A DNA stretch of 64,000 bases, from the NCBI RefSeq assembly GCF_039710355.1, contig NZ_JBDKWZ010000003.1, forward strand, positions 186,001 to 250,000. The letters run 5' to 3'. Below, piece by piece: positions 41,175-50,349 of the stretch (the stretch's first letter is position 1; every line of letters starts with the position of its first letter). The DNA is from Rapidithrix thailandica (GTDB lineage: Bacteria; Bacteroidota; Bacteroidia; Cytophagales; Flammeovirgaceae). The position numbers and the translations under genes were made by a program. The notes below the pieces were generated by a model. It had not been told where the DNA came from, searched no databases, and saw only the letters and a list, made by a program, of their open reading frames with translations.

Positions 41175-44100
41175 AGAGACCCATATTATCCACTGTAATA
41201 TCCGTATTAATCACCTTTATAGGTATCCTGGCTCTGACCTCTTTACCTATTACCCAATTTCCTGAAATTGTTCCACCTTCTGTTACCGTTACGGCCCAGT
41301 ACAGGGGAGCGAATGCCGAAGTATTGGCCAAAAGTGTGGCCACTCCATTGGAACGGGCCATCAATGGTGTGCCGGGGATGACTTATATGTCATCGGTCAA
41401 CACCAATGACGGGGTCATGGTCATTACGGTGGTTTTCCAGGTAGGCACGGATCCTGATCAGGCAGCCGTAAACGTACAGAACCGGGTAGCCATGGTCGTG
41501 GACGAACTACCCGAAGAGGTAATCCGGGCCGGGGTGATGACGGAAAAGGAGGTAAACAGTATGTTGCTCTACCTCAACCTGATGAGTAGCGACAGTACCC
41601 AGGATGAGAAGTTTGTATACAACTTTTCCGATATCAATATCCTTAAAGAACTCAAACGGATTGACGGGGTTGGATTTGCGGAAATCATGGGTTCGAGGGA
41701 TTACGCCATGCGGGTCTGGCTCAACCCTAACCGCTTGGCTGCTTATAACCTTTCTCCTCAGGACATCATCGAAGCCATCAACCGGCAAAACGTAGAAGCC
41801 GCTCCGGGGAAGTCGGGAATCAGTTCTGACCAATCCCCTCAAATGCTGCAATATGTACTGCGCTATACGGGTAAATTCAATGCGGAAGAGGATTACGAAA
41901 ACATTACCATCAAAGCATTGCCTGATGGTTCCTTGCTCAAAATTAAAGATGTTGCCACGGTAGAGTTTGATTCGGAAGATTACAACATGGTGTCCATCAC
42001 CGATGGTAAGCCCTCCGCTTCGATCATGATCAAACAGCGGCCAGGCTCCAATGCCAGAGAAGTAATCTCCAACATCAAATCCAAAATGGAAGAATTAGAG
42101 AGGACCTCTTTTCCTCCCGGCATGGAGTACAATATTTCGTATGACGTTTCCCGCTTTTTGGATGCTTCTATTTACGAGGTTTTAAAAACCCTGCTCGAAG
42201 CCTTTATACTGGTATCCATTGTGGTTTTTATCTTCTTACAAGACTTCAGGTCCACCTTGATACCGGCCATTGCGGTACCCGTTTCATTGATCGGTACATT
42301 TTTCTTTATGCAGCTCTTTGGCTTCTCTATCAACTTGCTCACGCTGTTTGCCTTGGTATTGGCCATTGGAATCGTAGTGGACAATGCCATTGTGGTGGTA
42401 GAAGCAGTGCATGTGAAAATGCACGACTTAAAAATGGGAGCCAAAGAAGCAACTTTGGCAGCCATGAAAGAAATTGGCGGAGCCATTATCGCCATTACCT
42501 TGGTCATGTCAGCAGTATTTGTTCCGGTGAGTTTTTTGTCAGGCCCCGTAGGGATTTTCTATCGCCAATTCTCCTTGACCCTGGCCATCGCCATTGTCAT
42601 TTCGGGAGTCAATGCACTCACCTTATCTCCGGCACTTTGTAGCATCATGCTAAAGCCTCCCCACCATACAGGAGGGAAAAAGAGCTTTATTCAGAGATTC
42701 TTTGATGGCTTTAACAATTGGTATGATAACCTGTCATTCAGGTATGCCAGAATCTTAAAAAAGATTGTCGGACGAAAAGCCGTTACTTTCGGAATACTGG
42801 GCGTATTCTTTTTCGGAACCTATGGTATTTCCTACATTTTGCCTACGGGCTTTATTCCAACGGAAGACCAAGGGATGATTTATGTAAATGTCACTACCCC
42901 TCCCGGAGCCACCGTAGAGCGAACCAAAACGGTGTTGGATGAAGTTCAAAGTGCTTTATTGCCTTACGAAGAAGTCGAAACGGTTTCCACTTTGGCAGGA
43001 TATAGTCTTTTAACGGAAACCGCAGGCGCTTCCTATGGCATGGGGATGATCAACTTGGTCAATTGGGGAAGCCGGGAAGAAAGTGTGGAACAATTGATTC
43101 AAAAATACCAAGAGAAGGTAGCTCATATTTCGGATGCGGAAATTCAATTTTTCTCTCCGCCTACGGTTCCCGGATTTGGTAATGCCAGCGGTTTTGAACT
43201 ACGCCTGCAAGACAAAACCGGAGGTAACCTGGAACTTACCGCACAAACCACCCAGGAGTTTGTAAAAGCCCTGAATGAACGGGAAGAGCTCAAGGAAGTT
43301 TTTACCAACTTTAACCCGAACTTCCCTCAATACATTCTGCATGTAGATCACGACAAAGCCGCCAAATTAGGGATTGCGGTGGATGTAGCCATGCAAACGC
43401 TTCAAAGCTATATCGGAAGTTTCTATGCTTCTAACTTTATCCGTTACGGGCAAATGTACAAAGTCATGGTACAGGCTGCTCCTCATTACCGGGCACATCC
43501 CGAATCTTTATTGAGTATGTATGCCAAAAGTAATTCGGGCGACATGGTTCCCTACTCCAACTTTGTGCATTTAGAACGGGTTTACGGCCCGGAGCAGTTG
43601 ACCCGGTACAATATGTTTACTTCAGCCATGATCAATGGGGAAGCCGCTGAAGGATTCAGTAGTGGGGATGCCATTGCAGCCGTAGAGGAAACAGCCCTGA
43701 AAGTTTTGCCCCGGGGATACCAGATTGAATGGTCGGGTATGACCCGTGAACAAATCGAATCGGGTAATCAGGCGATTTATATCTTCTTGGTTTGTCTCTT
43801 TTTTGTGTATTTAATCTTGGCGGCCCAATACGAGAGTTACTTCTTGCCGTTACCGGTGATCCTTTCCTTGCCGGCCGGAATATTTGGCTCTTTTCTATTC
43901 TTAAAGTTGCTAGGGTTAGAAAACAATATTTTCGCCCAGGTATCACTGGTCATGCTCATCGGACTACTCGGGAAAAATGCCATTCTGATTATTGAAATTG
44001 CCATTCAAAACAGAGACAAAGGCATGGGTATCGTGGAATCTGCCACCCATGCAGGGGTAGAGCGGCTCCGTCCGATCTTAATGACTTCCTTTGCTTTTAT

Positions 44101-44299
44101 CTGTGGACTGATTCCCTTAACCATCGCTTCAGGTGCAGGAGCCATCGGTAACCGGACCATCGGAACAGCCGCAGCCGGAGGCATGCTAATCGGAACACTC
44201 ATCGGGGTTATTTTGATACCGGGCTTGTATGTAGCCTTCGAGTCCCTGTCGGATTACCTGAAAAACAAAAAAGAACCCAAACCTGAGATGGCCCAATGA
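41156..44299 (+). CDS. RND multidrug efflux pump, HAE1 family (AcrB-like)
   Basis: This 1047-residue proton-driven inner-membrane transporter has the usual AcrB size and plan: TM1 at the N-terminus (MLELFIKRPILSTVISVLIT), two large periplasmic loops and 12 helices. TM4 contains LALVLAIGIVVDNAIVVVEA, with the paired aspartate required for proton relay. TM10-12 follow GLLGKNAILIIEIA. The substrates are unknown. It overlaps the adaptor upstream and shares ATGA with the outer-membrane gene downstream. Confidence 0.96.
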   Translation: MLELFIKRPILSTVISVLITFIGILALTSLPITQFPEIVPPSVTVTAQYRGANAEVLAKSVATPLERAINGVPGMTYMSSVNTNDGVMVITVVFQVGTDPDQAAVNVQNRVAMVVDELPEEVIRAGVMTEKEVNSMLLYLNLMSSDSTQDEKFVYNFSDINILKELKRIDGVGFAEIMGSRDYAMRVWLNPNRLAAYNLSPQDIIEAINRQNVEAAPGKSGISSDQSPQMLQYVLRYTGKFNAEEDYENITIKALPDGSLLKIKDVATVEFDSEDYNMVSITDGKPSASIMIKQRPGSNAREVISNIKSKMEELERTSFPPGMEYNISYDVSRFLDASIYEVLKTLLEAFILVSIVVFIFLQDFRSTLIPAIAVPVSLIGTFFFMQLFGFSINLLTLFALVLAIGIVVDNAIVVVEAVHVKMHDLKMGAKEATLAAMKEIGGAIIAITLVMSAVFVPVSFLSGPVGIFYRQFSLTLAIAIVISGVNALTLSPALCSIMLKPPHHTGGKKSFIQRFFDGFNNWYDNLSFRYARILKKIVGRKAVTFGILGVFFFGTYGISYILPTGFIPTEDQGMIYVNVTTPPGATVERTKTVLDEVQSALLPYEEVETVSTLAGYSLLTETAGASYGMGMINLVNWGSREESVEQLIQKYQEKVAHISDAEIQFFSPPTVPGFGNASGFELRLQDKTGGNLELTAQTTQEFVKALNEREELKEVFTNFNPNFPQYILHVDHDKAAKLGIAVDVAMQTLQSYIGSFYASNFIRYGQMYKVMVQAAPHYRAHPESLLSMYAKSNSGDMVPYSNFVHLERVYGPEQLTRYNMFTSAMINGEAAEGFSSGDAIAAVEETALKVLPRGYQIEWSGMTREQIESGNQAIYIFLVCLFFVYLILAAQYESYFLPLPVILSLPAGIFGSFLFLKLLGLENNIFAQVSLVMLIGLLGKNAILIIEIAIQNRDKGMGIVESATHAGVERLRPILMTSFAFICGLIPLTIASGAGAIGNRTIGTAAAGGMLIGTLIGVILIPGLYVAFESLSDYLKNKKEPKPEMAQ

Positions 44300-45762
44300 T
44301 GAAGACAAAACATAGAAAATATAACAAACTATTCATACTTTGCTTGATGACCCTTGTGGGCTTGAATGCATGTAAGTCAAGTAAAGTGACGCAAGAAAAC
44401 CAAACGTTGGATTTGCCCCGGCATTTCACGGTGGATGCCGACACCAGCAATAGCCTGGCATCGACCAACTGGGAATTGTTTTTTGAGGACGAAAAACTCC
44501 GGCACCTGATCCAAATCGCCCTGGAAAACAACCAAGAGGTCCAAAAAACGCTGGAGCGAATCAAAATAGCCCATGCGGACTTGCGAAAGGCCAAAGCCGG
44601 AAGGTTACCGGAACTAAACGGAATTGCCGGTGCCAGTGTAAAACGCTTTGGAGAATATACGATGGACGGTGTGGGAAATGCAGATACCAATATTTCCGAA
44701 ACCGTACCGGATGATAAAAAACTGCCCAGTCCCTATACTGACTTTATCATAGGAGCGGAATTTAAATGGGAAGTGGATGTATGGGGAAAATATAAAAACC
44801 GGAAAAAAGCCGCAGCAGCCCGGTGGATGGCTACCCAGGAAATGAGCAACAGTGTCAACACCTGGCTGATTGCGGAAGTCGCTAATCTTTACTATGAGCT
44901 AAGCGGTTTGGACGAAGAGATCAATGCCTTGGAAAAAAACATTTCCAACCAACAACTTGCCTTTGATCTTACCAAAGAACTGAAAGCATCCGGGAAAGAA
45001 AATCAGTTGGCAGTAGATCAATTTGAAGCTCAGGTTTTAAATACCCGTTCATTATTAATAGAAAAAGAAAGGGAAGTGTATGCTACGGAAATGGCTTTGA
45101 GTAAACTATTGGGGACTTATCCTGAAGAGGAAATCGTTCGGGAGCCACTTACACAAGTCAATACCCAAGCGGAAATACTCAAAATCGGTGTCCCGGCCAA
45201 TCTGGTACAATACCGGCCGGACATACGGATGGCCGAACGCAATTTGCTAGCCAGCAAAGCAGATGTACAGGTAGCCAGAGCCGCTTTTTTCCCTTCCATC
45301 AATTTGTTTGGCATGGCGGGATTTAATGCCTTTGAATTGAGTAAGTTATTCTTAAGCCCAGCCTCTACCATTTATCAGGCGGGCGCAGGGCTGACCGCTC
45401 CTATTTTCAATAGAAAGCAAATTAAAACGGCCATGGAAACTGCGAAGGCCAAACAAAAAATTGCTTACTTAGCGTATCAGGAAACTGTACTGAATAGTTA
45501 CTTGGAAGTATTAAGCACCTTAAATAACTATCAGACCCTCAATAAGCAATTGACACTTAAGGCAAAAGAAGTAGCCGTACAAAAGCGCTCTATTGACAAT
45601 TCCAACACCATGTTCTCGGTGGGATATGCGAATTACCTGGAAGTCATTAATTCACAAAGCCGGGCCTTGCTAGCTGAGTTGGAATATATCAATTTAAAAA
45701 AGGAACAGTTGCAAAGCGTAGTAAAGTTGTATAAATCTCTCGGAGGAGGTTGGATACAATAA
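44296..45762 (+). CDS. RND efflux outer-membrane channel (OprM/NodT-type lipoprotein)
   Basis: This 488-residue TolC-like protein has a lipoprotein signal (LCLMTLVGLNAC) and two outer-membrane-efflux repeats. Its landmarks are LIQIALENNQEVQKTLERIK, the GAEFKWEVDVWGKYKNR strand and VQYRPDIRMAERNLLASKAD in the second half. A 4-bp overlap (ATGA) with the pump gene shows translational coupling, completing the tripartite system. A terminator follows 24 bp later. Confidence 0.93.
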   Translation: MMKTKHRKYNKLFILCLMTLVGLNACKSSKVTQENQTLDLPRHFTVDADTSNSLASTNWELFFEDEKLRHLIQIALENNQEVQKTLERIKIAHADLRKAKAGRLPELNGIAGASVKRFGEYTMDGVGNADTNISETVPDDKKLPSPYTDFIIGAEFKWEVDVWGKYKNRKKAAAARWMATQEMSNSVNTWLIAEVANLYYELSGLDEEINALEKNISNQQLAFDLTKELKASGKENQLAVDQFEAQVLNTRSLLIEKEREVYATEMALSKLLGTYPEEEIVREPLTQVNTQAEILKIGVPANLVQYRPDIRMAERNLLASKADVQVARAAFFPSINLFGMAGFNAFELSKLFLSPASTIYQAGAGLTAPIFNRKQIKTAMETAKAKQKIAYLAYQETVLNSYLEVLSTLNNYQTLNKQLTLKAKEVAVQKRSIDNSNTMFSVGYANYLEVINSQSRALLAELEYINLKKEQLQSVVKLYKSLGGGWIQ

Positions 45763-45785
45763 CCCATCCGGATGAAACACCGACC

Positions 45786-45826
45786 AAACCCTGTCTATGG
45801 CATTTGCTTCAGGCAGGGTTTTCTTT
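45786..45826 (+). terminator. Terminator of the efflux operon
   Basis: AAACCCTG (45786-45793) pairs with CAGGGTTT (45814-45821), with a longer loop and a T-rich tail. Confidence 0.7.
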
Positions 45827-45903
45827 TAGAAAAAGAGTAAATTTTGTTCCTTTACAAAAACAAAACAGTCTCAAAAAAAGACTCTTCTTGCCTTATTTTG
45901 AAG

Positions 45904-46752
45904 ATGACACCTATAGCCGAACATAAAAATTTTACCCTCAACGTTAATTCTTTTCCCGGTGTGGAAAAGACTTCCGGTTTGTTTCGTCCCAAATTTCAAA
46001 ACTGGTATGCCATAGTATGGCTTAGACAAGGAGAAGGCAGGTACTTTATTGATTTTAAAGAATATCCGTTTGCTCCGGACACTCTGATTTTAATTTCCAA
46101 AAATCAAAATACCTCTTTCGAGTTTACAACTCCCGACAGCGAATATGTCGTCATTACGTTTGCTCAAGAGCTACTCAACCATTCATCGGAAGACATACAA
46201 CTCTTGCTATCCTTCTGTATTCGCGAACACTATGAGGGAAAGCAAATTCTCAAAACCAACGGGCAAGATAGCAACTATCTGGATGGTCTTTTGGAGCAGT
46301 TACGGTTTATTCCTGAGAGTTGGAATCCGGATATGAAAAAGGCTTCCGCTTATCATTTGATCCAACTCTTTTTACTGTATTGTAATCATCTCAAAACAAA
46401 TCAACAAAAAGACTTGGAGGGAGTCTCCCATTCCGAAGCCATCCGACAATTCACCAAACTACTTGAATCAAACTTTAAAAATACGCAATCGGTCCATTAT
46501 TATACAGATCACCTCAACCTGACTTATAACAGCCTTTCTCGGTATACGGCCCAGTACTGCCAACAAACTCCTAAAGAAATCATTGTGGAAAGAGTCATCC
46601 TGGAAATCAAACGCCTATTGGCCGGTTCCAAAATGTCTGTGAAGGAGATTGCGTATCACCTGGGATTTGACGAACCTACCAATATGGTCAAGTATTTTAA
46701 AAAATACACGGGTATTACTCCTGCTTCCTTCCGGGAATCTACGCTAAACTGA
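45904..46752 (+). CDS. AraC-family transcriptional regulator
   Basis: This 282-residue protein is read from the ATG at 45904 (MTPIAEHKNFTLNV). The N-terminal cupin-like sensor domain (about 1-150) has GEGRYFIDFKEYPF and DTLILISKNQNTSFEF. The C-terminal double HTH (about 185-282) has the conserved KMSVKEIAYHLGFDE and YFKKYTGITPASFRE. The tautomerase and SDR genes just downstream on the same strand are plausible targets, as in many Bacteroidota AraC/SDR pairs. Confidence 0.92.
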   Translation: MTPIAEHKNFTLNVNSFPGVEKTSGLFRPKFQNWYAIVWLRQGEGRYFIDFKEYPFAPDTLILISKNQNTSFEFTTPDSEYVVITFAQELLNHSSEDIQLLLSFCIREHYEGKQILKTNGQDSNYLDGLLEQLRFIPESWNPDMKKASAYHLIQLFLLYCNHLKTNQQKDLEGVSHSEAIRQFTKLLESNFKNTQSVHYYTDHLNLTYNSLSRYTAQYCQQTPKEIIVERVILEIKRLLAGSKMSVKEIAYHLGFDEPTNMVKYFKKYTGITPASFRESTLN

Positions 46753-46885
46753 ATGATTTCATCTCCATATATTTTCAGCCTTTACTTTCCACTTTGGTGA
46801 AAAATTACCATTCATAGGTGAATCTTTACCTTTCTACGGATATGATTCCGGACGAGATTTGTAAGAACAAAAATCTTATTCAATC

Positions 46886-47089
46886 ATGCCGTATATCAAC
46901 ATCAAAGTCACAGACGAAAATCTAAGTAAGGAGCAAAAGCAACAATTGATTGCCGGGGCTACTCAACTGCTCGTAGAAGTTCTTCACAAAAACCCGGAAA
47001 TGACACACGTAGTCATTGACGAAGTGAACATTGACAATTGGGGTGTTAGGGGAACACAATATTCAGAGATCATCCAAGCTAAAAACTAA
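46886..47089 (+). CDS. 4-oxalocrotonate tautomerase-family enzyme
   Basis: This 67-residue protein begins MPYINIKVTDENLS, so Pro follows the removed Met and can act as the catalytic base of the tautomerase superfamily. The usual body KEQKQQLIAGATQLLVEVL and HVVIDEVNIDNWGVRG is present. Members tautomerise keto/enol acids. It lies 7 bp before the SDR gene, so a joint pathway is likely. The substrate is unknown. Confidence 0.92.
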   Translation: MPYINIKVTDENLSKEQKQQLIAGATQLLVEVLHKNPEMTHVVIDEVNIDNWGVRGTQYSEIIQAKN

Positions 47090-47096
47090 AAGAACC

Positions 47097-47843
47097 ATGA
47101 AAGGAAAAACTGTGATTATCACCGGAGCATCCACCGGATTAGGCAAAGCCATTGCAACGCTATTTATAGAAAAAGGAAGCAACCTCATCATCAATTCGGC
47201 TACGGAAGCTAATCTTTATCGAACCTACCAGGAGTTTGGCTCACCATCGAATGTTATTCCCGTCACCGGGGATATCAGTCAACAAGAAGTCGCTGAAAAA
47301 CTTGTAAACGTTGCCGTAGAAAAATTCGGAGCAGTAGACGTACTGGTCAACAATGCCGGGGTATTTCAACCCCAACCCTTTTTGGAAGTAAAAGAGGCTG
47401 ACCTTGACCGCTTTTTAAGCATCAACTTAAAAGGTACTTTCTTCACTTCACAAGCGGCCATCCGTCAAATGCTCCGGCAAGCGGGAGGTTCCATCATTAA
47501 TACCGGTACCGTGTTAGTAGAACATGCTATTGCGGGCTTTCCTTCAGCGGCACCCGTCAGTAGCAAAGGCGCCATTCATGCGCTCACCCGGCAACTGGCC
47601 GCTGAATTCGGCAAAGACAATATCCGGGTGAACACCATAGCACCGGGGATTATCAGAAGTCCTCTACAGGGCAAAATCGGAGTAGAAAATGTAGAGAGTC
47701 TGGCAGGCTTGCACTTGTTAGAAAAAATCGGAGAACCGGATGACATTGCGGAAGCGGCTTACTACCTGGCGACAGCCGACTTTGTGACCGGAGAGACCCT
47801 CAACGTAGCCGGTGGCCATACCATCGGCCATAAATTCGGCTAA
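47097..47843 (+). CDS. Short-chain dehydrogenase/reductase-like protein lacking the catalytic Tyr
   Basis: This 248-residue protein is read from the ATG at 47097 (MKGKTVIITGASTGLGKA). The Rossmann motif TGASTGLG and NNAG are intact. At the active site, where most SDRs have YxxxK, this protein reads PVSSK: K157 is kept but residue 153 is proline. The catalytic Ser region reads INTGTVL. The dehydrogenase reaction is therefore doubtful, although relatives with the same pattern are known to me from the family. It is coupled to the tautomerase gene and followed by a strong terminator. Confidence 0.88.
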   Translation: MKGKTVIITGASTGLGKAIATLFIEKGSNLIINSATEANLYRTYQEFGSPSNVIPVTGDISQQEVAEKLVNVAVEKFGAVDVLVNNAGVFQPQPFLEVKEADLDRFLSINLKGTFFTSQAAIRQMLRQAGGSIINTGTVLVEHAIAGFPSAAPVSSKGAIHALTRQLAAEFGKDNIRVNTIAPGIIRSPLQGKIGVENVESLAGLHLLEKIGEPDDIAEAAYYLATADFVTGETLNVAGGHTIGHKFG

Positions 47844-47844
47844 G

Positions 47845-47890
47845 AACAAAAACAGCGCTTGGGGTAGCCCAAGCGCTGTTTTTGTTTATT
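47845..47890. terminator. Strong terminator after the SDR gene
   Basis: A perfect 19-bp stem (47845-47863 with 47868-47886) has a GTAG loop, A-rich on one side and T-rich on the other. It also suits the converging lipoprotein gene. Confidence 0.92.
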
Positions 47891-47905
47891 TGTATGTATT
47901 TTTCT

Positions 47906-49093
47906 TTACAATGATAAAAATGGAATGAAGGGTCTTTTTTCCATTTTAGCATTTGAGGAAACTACCTCACTGGTTAAAAATATGCCGTCAATCGACAAAT
48001 GACCTTTTTCCTGATTCCAATAGTTTGTCTGCCACGTGTTAAAGTTAGTGACATCTATCAACATACAAGGTAACTCACCAAAAAAGGTATTTGTCTTTCT
48101 ATTCATTTCAGCAATACGGTAAATAAACACACTACCATTCTTTGCGGTACCGGTCCATCCATATTCCGGTTTGGCCACAGAAGCATCCATATAAATCGGG
48201 TCGGCCTGTACTAATGTTTCTCCTTCTTCATAAGACATCAACAAGCCGTTATCCTCATACCAATTCGAATAAACGGTCTCCTCAGCATTCGTTAGTTTTA
48301 CCTTATAAATATTTTTCCCATCTACCTTACCAATAATTTCTTGTGTATACACCGACTTCTTTCCCGAAATATCTTCTGCACTAAACTTCCAATAAGCTCC
48401 TACTTTCATAAAAGGAAAATCACCAAAGGTAATGGCAGGGAGTACATTCTCATCTTTGGATAGGCTTCCTAAAGTATAGTCTTTCAGTTGAAGGGAGGAT
48501 TCACCGCCTTCCGGGTCATAATCTCCATTTCCTATTGGTCCTACCGTAGGCGAAACATACGAATACTCAATATCTCCAAAAGGGTCTTTAATTTTTAACT
48601 TGATCGCATCTTCCACATCGCCTTTTCCGGTTTTTACGGTGACATCCACCGCTTCAATCGTATATGTACTCGTATAAATCCCTCTGGTTACCGTCCAAGA
48701 AGTTCCTACCGGTTGACCAAACTTGCATTCTACCTGATAAAAATCAGGATCACGTAAACGGTAAGAAGAATACCACATATTGTCCTTCAATACCCAATAG
48801 ATTGTTGGGTTTACATAAGGGGTTTCGGTATAATTTCTGACTAAAAACGTGTCCTTGGACAATTGCTTTTCCACCACCATATTAATAGGCAGCACTTCAA
48901 GTCCATTGTTATAATCGTACATGTACTCCGTACCTTCTTTTAAAAAGGAAATGGCTACTTCGGGTACCTCAGGATCCGGATCAGGAATGGGTTTCGGGTC
49001 CGGGTTACTCGAATCTTCCGAACCGGAACTACAGCCCCATATTGCAAAACTTAAAATAGTAAGAAGGGTAAAATGCGTAAATAGTGTTTTCAT
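47906..49093 (-). CDS. Lipoprotein, unknown function (395 aa)
   Basis: The lipoprotein signal (LTILSFAIWGC) is followed by a Ser/Pro/Asp linker (DPKPIPDPDPEVPEV) and a beta-rich domain with many Tyr/Trp and repeated short strands (KEGTEYMYDYNNGLEVLPI). It is likely exposed on the outer membrane. No enzyme motif is seen. Upstream, the minus strand carries TTTCGTATTTGAAA, also present before the amidohydrolase gene. Confidence 0.75.
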   Translation of the reverse strand: MKTLFTHFTLLTILSFAIWGCSSGSEDSSNPDPKPIPDPDPEVPEVAISFLKEGTEYMYDYNNGLEVLPINMVVEKQLSKDTFLVRNYTETPYVNPTIYWVLKDNMWYSSYRLRDPDFYQVECKFGQPVGTSWTVTRGIYTSTYTIEAVDVTVKTGKGDVEDAIKLKIKDPFGDIEYSYVSPTVGPIGNGDYDPEGGESSLQLKDYTLGSLSKDENVLPAITFGDFPFMKVGAYWKFSAEDISGKKSVYTQEIIGKVDGKNIYKVKLTNAEETVYSNWYEDNGLLMSYEEGETLVQADPIYMDASVAKPEYGWTGTAKNGSVFIYRIAEMNRKTNTFFGELPCMLIDVTNFNTWQTNYWNQEKGHLSIDGIFLTSEVVSSNAKMEKRPFIPFLSL

Positions 49094-49290
49094 ACTTAGG
49101 GGTTTGTTTCAAATACGAAAGTATAGCCAACACCCCAAAAACACGCATTTATATAAGTTTTTTTTTAAAGGAGTACCTCTTATATTTTGAGGGATTAGGC
49201 CGTTAATACTGCATTACTTCTGTTTTTATCTAAACTAAGATAGTGATTGGCAAATTGATGATAACGGATTAGCCTATATGCGTTTAAAAA

Positions 49291-50052
49291 TTAAAACCAA
49301 AGTTTACTAAATGCGATATTGAAGAAAAGGCCATCGTCCAAATGTTTCATTACCGTATATTTTGCATCCATTCTGATATTAAATTTTCCCAATCTTGTAG
49401 AGATAAAATAACTTCCAAAATCATATTTTGGAGTAAAACATTCTCGATTGAATGAATACGATGGTCCAACTCTGATATAGGGGTTGATTCCAACACCAAA
49501 TTTTAATGGATCTACATTGCCATCAAATATATCAAAGCCGAATAGCCCATGTAATTGGAGAAAGGGGATAACATATGTATCAAAATCCTTTTTCGTATGC
49601 AGTACTTCCACTCCTAAGCCTACCTTTCTCTTTATTAGCTTCCAAAAGCTTGAACTACCTTTCTTATTAAAAAAATAACTATAACCTATTGCTATATCAG
49701 AAGTTGTATTCGTAGAATAATATACCTCCTCATAATCGCCAACATAAATTTTCATCCCACATGAGTATACAACAAACTCTTCTAAGGTAATTTTATACTC
49801 GGTTTCGTCTGTAATGACAAACTGATTTTTATTAAAACCCACATAAGAACAAATTACCGTATCACCAACTTCAGCTCGAAGCCTGAAGTTCCCTTCAATA
49901 TCGGTTATTGCATAAATACTATCGTTCACATGTAATACAGCGCCAGGTAGTGGCTCCCCTGCTTCATCAAAAACACGCCCGGAAATTTCCACGGTTTGCG
50001 CAAAAGAACTCAAGGAGAAGAATAAGATGATTCCCAAATATAAATACTGCAT
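49291..50052 (-). CDS. Secreted protein with CarboxypepD_reg-like domain
   Basis: This 253-residue protein has a signal peptide (YLGIILFFSLSSFAQ). The carboxypeptidase-regulatory-like domain (about 20-92: EISGRVFDEAGEPLPGAVLH, DIEGNFRLRAEVGDTVICSY) is followed by a second, beta-rich region (about 100-253) that ends FFNIAFSKLWF, like an outer-membrane barrel terminus. It may be an outer-membrane or surface protein. No partner gene is adjacent. Confidence 0.75.
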   Translation of the reverse strand: MQYLYLGIILFFSLSSFAQTVEISGRVFDEAGEPLPGAVLHVNDSIYAITDIEGNFRLRAEVGDTVICSYVGFNKNQFVITDETEYKITLEEFVVYSCGMKIYVGDYEEVYYSTNTTSDIAIGYSYFFNKKGSSSFWKLIKRKVGLGVEVLHTKKDFDTYVIPFLQLHGLFGFDIFDGNVDPLKFGVGINPYIRVGPSYSFNRECFTPKYDFGSYFISTRLGKFNIRMDAKYTVMKHLDDGLFFNIAFSKLWF

Positions 50053-50228
50053 GATTACTTAAAAACGGACAGAATAGTACCTCAAATTAACGAGGGAGAA
50101 CATACGAATATACACCAATACGCTCTATTTACCAGAAATTACTTATTGACACTTTATTTAGTTACTACTTAATGATATAAATACCTTCTTAAACTGTACA
50201 CAGAAGTGCAGGGCAAATACACATTGCT

Positions 50229-50249
50229 GAAATGTTTCGCAAACATTTC
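50229..50249 (+). promoter_or_regulatory. Dyad upstream of the MBOAT operon
   Basis: Perfect 9-bp arms GAAATGTTT and AAACATTTC with a 3-nt spacer lie about 100 bp before the MBOAT ATG, in a 297-bp divergent intergenic region. This may be an operator. Confidence 0.4.
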
Positions 50250-50349
50250 TTAATACATATACAATAAAATAGGTATAAAATTTTAATATTAGTATTTTAG
50301 ATTCAGCAACACTGACTACCAAATATTTCCCCTTATTTGTTAAGTAAAA

